A stretch of 64,000 nt of DNA, from the NCBI GenBank assembly GCA_964565415.1, contig CAZMEX010000004.1, positions 1-64,000 on the forward strand, given 5' to 3'. The stretch is from JAIOSM01 sp964565415. GTDB lineage: Bacteria > Desulfobacterota > Desulfobacteria > Desulfobacterales > Desulfobacteraceae. Each line of letters opens with the position of its first letter. Within the stretch, counting starts at the first letter, position 1. Under the pieces are notes generated by a model. It searched no databases and had not been told where the DNA came from. It saw only the letters and a program-made list of their open reading frames with translations. Both the position numbers and the translations under genes were made by a program. Shown one piece after another: positions 61,896 to 64,000 of the stretch.

Positions 61896-62687
61896 ATGAC
61901 ATCCATGGCACAGGTCAGTAAAGTTCAGTATAAAAAACTTTCTGCAATTGTATACAGGGAGTCCGGCATTGTTTTAAATGATAAGAAGTATGAGCTGTTA
62001 ACAGCCAGGCTTGCAAAAAGAATGCGGGTTACAAAGGTTTCCTCGGTTTCTGATTATATAAGGCTTATGAAAAACAATGAAGAGGAGTTCATCAACTTTA
62101 TTGATGCCATTACAACAAATCACACTTTCTTTTTCCGGGAAAACAGCCATTGTGAATTCATTGTAAAAAAACTTGATAAAAGTAAACACTTAAAAATCTG
62201 GAGTGCTGCATCTTCAAGTGGCGAAGAAGCTTACTCCATTGCAGTCCAGCTTGCTGCAAACTCCTTCTCCTTTGATATTTATGCATCGGACCTGTCAAGC
62301 ACCATGCTAAAACTGGGTACAAGAGCTGTGTACCCTAAAGAGAGAGTGCGATCTGTTCCCCTGTCTATTCTGCATACATATTTTCAAAAAGGGAAAGGTG
62401 TACATAAGAACTTTGTCAAGGTTAGACCTGAAATAAGAAAGCATGTCTCTTTTGGCAAACATAATCTTCTTTTTGATTCACCTTTTACAGGGTCTGATAA
62501 ATTTGATATTATCTTTTGCAGAAATGTTATGATCTATTTTGATAACTCCACACGACAGTCAGTTGTAAACAACCTTTACCAATCACTAAAGCCAGGAGGC
62601 TACTTCTTTGTAGGCATGTCAGAAAGCCTTCAAGGTCAGCAACAAGGGCTTATTTCAATGCTTCCCAGCGGTTATAAAAAAAAATAA
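61896..62687 (+). CDS. cheR: Chemoreceptor methyltransferase CheR
   Basis: The 263-residue protein has the CheR plan: an N-terminal helical domain (YKKLSAIVYRESGIVL), TNHTFFFRE, the AdoMet-binding SAASSSGEEAYSIA (about 107-120), IYASDLS, and FDIIFCRNVMIYFD near 206-219. It methylates receptor glutamates. The tandem-Cache MCP in the same cluster ends with a candidate CheR-docking pentapeptide. No tetratricopeptide extension is present. It ends the che operon. Confidence 0.94.
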   Translation: MTSMAQVSKVQYKKLSAIVYRESGIVLNDKKYELLTARLAKRMRVTKVSSVSDYIRLMKNNEEEFINFIDAITTNHTFFFRENSHCEFIVKKLDKSKHLKIWSAASSSGEEAYSIAVQLAANSFSFDIYASDLSSTMLKLGTRAVYPKERVRSVPLSILHTYFQKGKGVHKNFVKVRPEIRKHVSFGKHNLLFDSPFTGSDKFDIIFCRNVMIYFDNSTRQSVVNNLYQSLKPGGYFFVGMSESLQGQQQGLISMLPSGYKKK

Positions 62688-62764
62688 ATCACATATTTTT
62701 TAAAGGCTCCTGTGTAATGGCTGTACAAACACCATGATTTGTTTACCCATGAAAATTTTTTAAA

Positions 62765-62822
62765 CTCTCCTTGACGGAAACAGATTCTTATCGTATTTAA
62801 TTACATTTGTTTGCAAGGAGAG
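62765..62822. promoter_or_regulatory. Inverted repeat flanking a sigma-70 promoter upstream of cobU
   Basis: CTCTCCTTG (62765-62773) is repeated inverted as CAAGGAGAG (62814-62822). Between and overlapping them lies TTGACG (62771-62776), a 17-bp spacer and TATTTA (62794-62799), a good promoter pair. The left arm overlaps the -35 and the right arm lies just past the expected start site. A repressor loop or an RNA structure sequestering the AAGGAG sequence are both possible. No B12-riboswitch consensus box was recognised. Confidence 0.4.
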
Positions 62823-62884
62823 AAGTTTATTGGACTTCTGATTAATAAAATGAGGGGGATTAAAAAATTTTATTGGGTTAAATT

Positions 62885-63424
62885 ATGAAAAAAGCTACAA
62901 CACTGGTTCTTGGAGGATGTAAAAGTGGGAAAAGCAGGCATGCACTTTTCCTTGCAGATAAAATCTCAACCAATAATAAAATTTTTGTGGCAACTTCAGT
63001 GCCTGCAGATTCTGAAATGCAGGAGCGTGTATCTGCACATAAAAAAGAGAGAGGCGATGGGTTTATGACCATTGAAGAACCCCTTGCCATATCTGAAGTT
63101 ATTGGAAAAAATTCACAAAAAGCCGATGTTATTTTAATTGATTGCCTCACCCTCTGGATTTCCAATATGCTGTACAAAGAGTATGATAAAAAAAAAATTT
63201 TACACCATACTGACACTCTTGCCAGAACTTTAAATAAAACCGAATGTTCTGTTATTCTTGTTTCCAATGAAGTGGGTGCTGGAATTGTTCCGGAAAATAA
63301 ACTTGCAAGACAATTTCGAGATATTGCAGGCATTGTAAATCAAAAAATTGCCAATGCAGTATCAGATGTTGTCTTAATAGTTGCTGGCATACCTGTAAAT
63401 ATTAAAGAAAAAAATCATGTATAA
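62885..63424 (+). CDS. cobU: Adenosylcobinamide kinase / adenosylcobinamide-phosphate guanylyltransferase
   Basis: This 179-residue protein matches CobU/CobP in length and motifs: the P-loop GGCKSGKSRHA (about 9-19), ATSVPADSEM, a histidine-containing AHKKERGDGF, the LIDCLTLWISNML strand (about 83-95) and SNEVGAGIVPENKLARQFRD near 121-140. It assembles the nucleotide loop of cobalamin. Corrinoid use fits the B12-binding radical SAM protein elsewhere in the window. The stop overlaps the next gene start by 8 bp. The start has a poor ribosome site (TTGGGTT). Confidence 0.9.
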   Translation: MKKATTLVLGGCKSGKSRHALFLADKISTNNKIFVATSVPADSEMQERVSAHKKERGDGFMTIEEPLAISEVIGKNSQKADVILIDCLTLWISNMLYKEYDKKKILHHTDTLARTLNKTECSVILVSNEVGAGIVPENKLARQFRDIAGIVNQKIANAVSDVVLIVAGIPVNIKEKNHV

Positions 63425-64000
63425 ATACCTTTTTGGACCTGTGCCGTCACGGCGTTTGGGGATATCACTGGGAGTTGATCTTGTAAAGCATAAAACATGC
63501 AGTCTTGATTGTGTCTATTGCGAATGTGGAAGCACCACAAATTTAACATGTGAAAGAAAAGAGTATGTACCCATCAATGAGGTCTTAGATGAGCTTGACC
63601 ACTATTTTAAAAACAATGCTAATCCTGATTACATAACATTTTCAGGTTCAGGTGAGCCAACCTTGAACACCGGGATTGGCAAAGTTATCAACTTTATCAA
63701 AAAAAGGAAAAAAGAGATCTCCCTGGCTTTGCTCACCAACGGCACTCTGTTCTCAAAAAAAGAGGTTAGAGATGATGTTATTAATGTAGATTTAATAGTT
63801 CCATCCCTTGATGCAGTTTCAACTCGAGTTTTTGCTAAAATCAACCGCCCATCTCCTCTGCTGAACCTGAATGAATATATTCAGGGCCTCAGTGATCTAA
63901 AAAAAGAGTTTAAGGGAAAGATCTGGCTGGAAATCCTTATCATCAAGGGCTATAATGATGGTATAGAAGAACTTGAGCTTATAAAAAAGAGTATACAGAA
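63417..64000 (+). CDS. Radical SAM protein, truncated by the window edge
   Basis: An open frame from ATG 63417 runs to the window end; about 194 residues are visible. It opens with YLFGPVPSRRLGISLGVDLV, then the cluster motif CSLDCVYC (C-x3-C-x2-C, about residues 28-35), TFSGSGEPTLN (AdoMet glycine-rich strand), LLTNGTLF and VPSLDAV. This is the COG0731-like radical SAM family of unknown substrate. It overlaps cobU by 8 bp, so co-translation is likely, though a role in corrinoid metabolism is not established. Confidence 0.88.
   Translation, partial: MYKYLFGPVPSRRLGISLGVDLVKHKTCSLDCVYCECGSTTNLTCERKEYVPINEVLDELDHYFKNNANPDYITFSGSGEPTLNTGIGKVINFIKKRKKEISLALLTNGTLFSKKEVRDDVINVDLIVPSLDAVSTRVFAKINRPSPLLNLNEYIQGLSDLKKEFKGKIWLEILIIKGYNDGIEELELIKKSIQ

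Noticed and set aside
62690..62884. Cobalamin riboswitch upstream of cobU
   Set aside because: I could not find the conserved B12-box or the multi-stem layout; only a simple inverted repeat is visible.

Overview
The window is an AT-rich (roughly 60-65% A+T by eye), densely coded bacterial segment. The gene families suggest a strictly anaerobic member of the Desulfobacterota, probably a low-GC Desulfobacterales sulfate reducer. Supporting signs are a siroheme decarboxylase subunit of the alternative heme pathway (AhbB type), an NAD-linked PyrD/PyrK dihydroorotate dehydrogenase, several radical SAM enzymes, multi-iron-sulfur flavoprotein dehydrogenases, CZB-type chemoreceptors and a very high density of two-component genes. 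The placement is inferred from gene content; no rRNA or tRNA gene was seen. About 50 genes are called.

Positions 1-31,700 are mostly metabolic. A secreted beta-propeller repeat protein runs off the left edge (-). Next is a two-gene amino-acid/opine-dehydrogenase-like operon (-), divergent from an OsmC protein and a lipoprotein hydrolase (+). The pyrimidine genes pyrD-pyrK-pyrE follow, then galU, so that UMP synthesis is next to UDP-glucose synthesis. After these come a lytic transglycosylase with an unknown partner, a solitary DNA methyltransferase, a DUF4870 membrane protein, a radical SAM protein, transketolase, an MFS transporter, an RND efflux adaptor/pump pair, a secreted CARDB-like protein, a DUF1178 protein, a large soluble hybrid kinase, a B12-binding radical SAM protein with AhbB, a methyltransferase, and a methylthioadenosine/adenine salvage cluster (mtnA divergent from mtnP-apt).

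Positions 31,900-46,150 hold a chemoreceptor, an ABC exporter operon headed by a transglutaminase-like protein, and an unusual two-component island. In the island, a receiver-kinase and a receiver-PAS protein converge on three minus-strand genes: one receiver protein and two large proteins that join a receiver to a FapA/DUF342 beta-helix domain. In one of the two fusions the receiver has lost its phosphorylation residues. This island is the best candidate for an undescribed system.

Positions 46,500-62,690 hold a hybrid kinase that seems to have lost its periplasmic sensor domain, an NtrC-type regulator whose normal start codon appears to be missing, and a complete chemosensory cluster: triple-CZB MCP, degenerate receiver-like protein, CheW, tandem-Cache MCP, CheA, CheD, HDOD protein, CheY, CheX, CheB and CheR. 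No flagellar or pilus gene accompanies it, so its output is unknown. The window ends with cobU and a radical SAM gene cut by the right edge.

Three convincing rho-independent terminators, several operator-like dyads and a 9-bp in-frame minisatellite were found. No CRISPR array, insertion sequence, prophage gene or replication origin was recognised.
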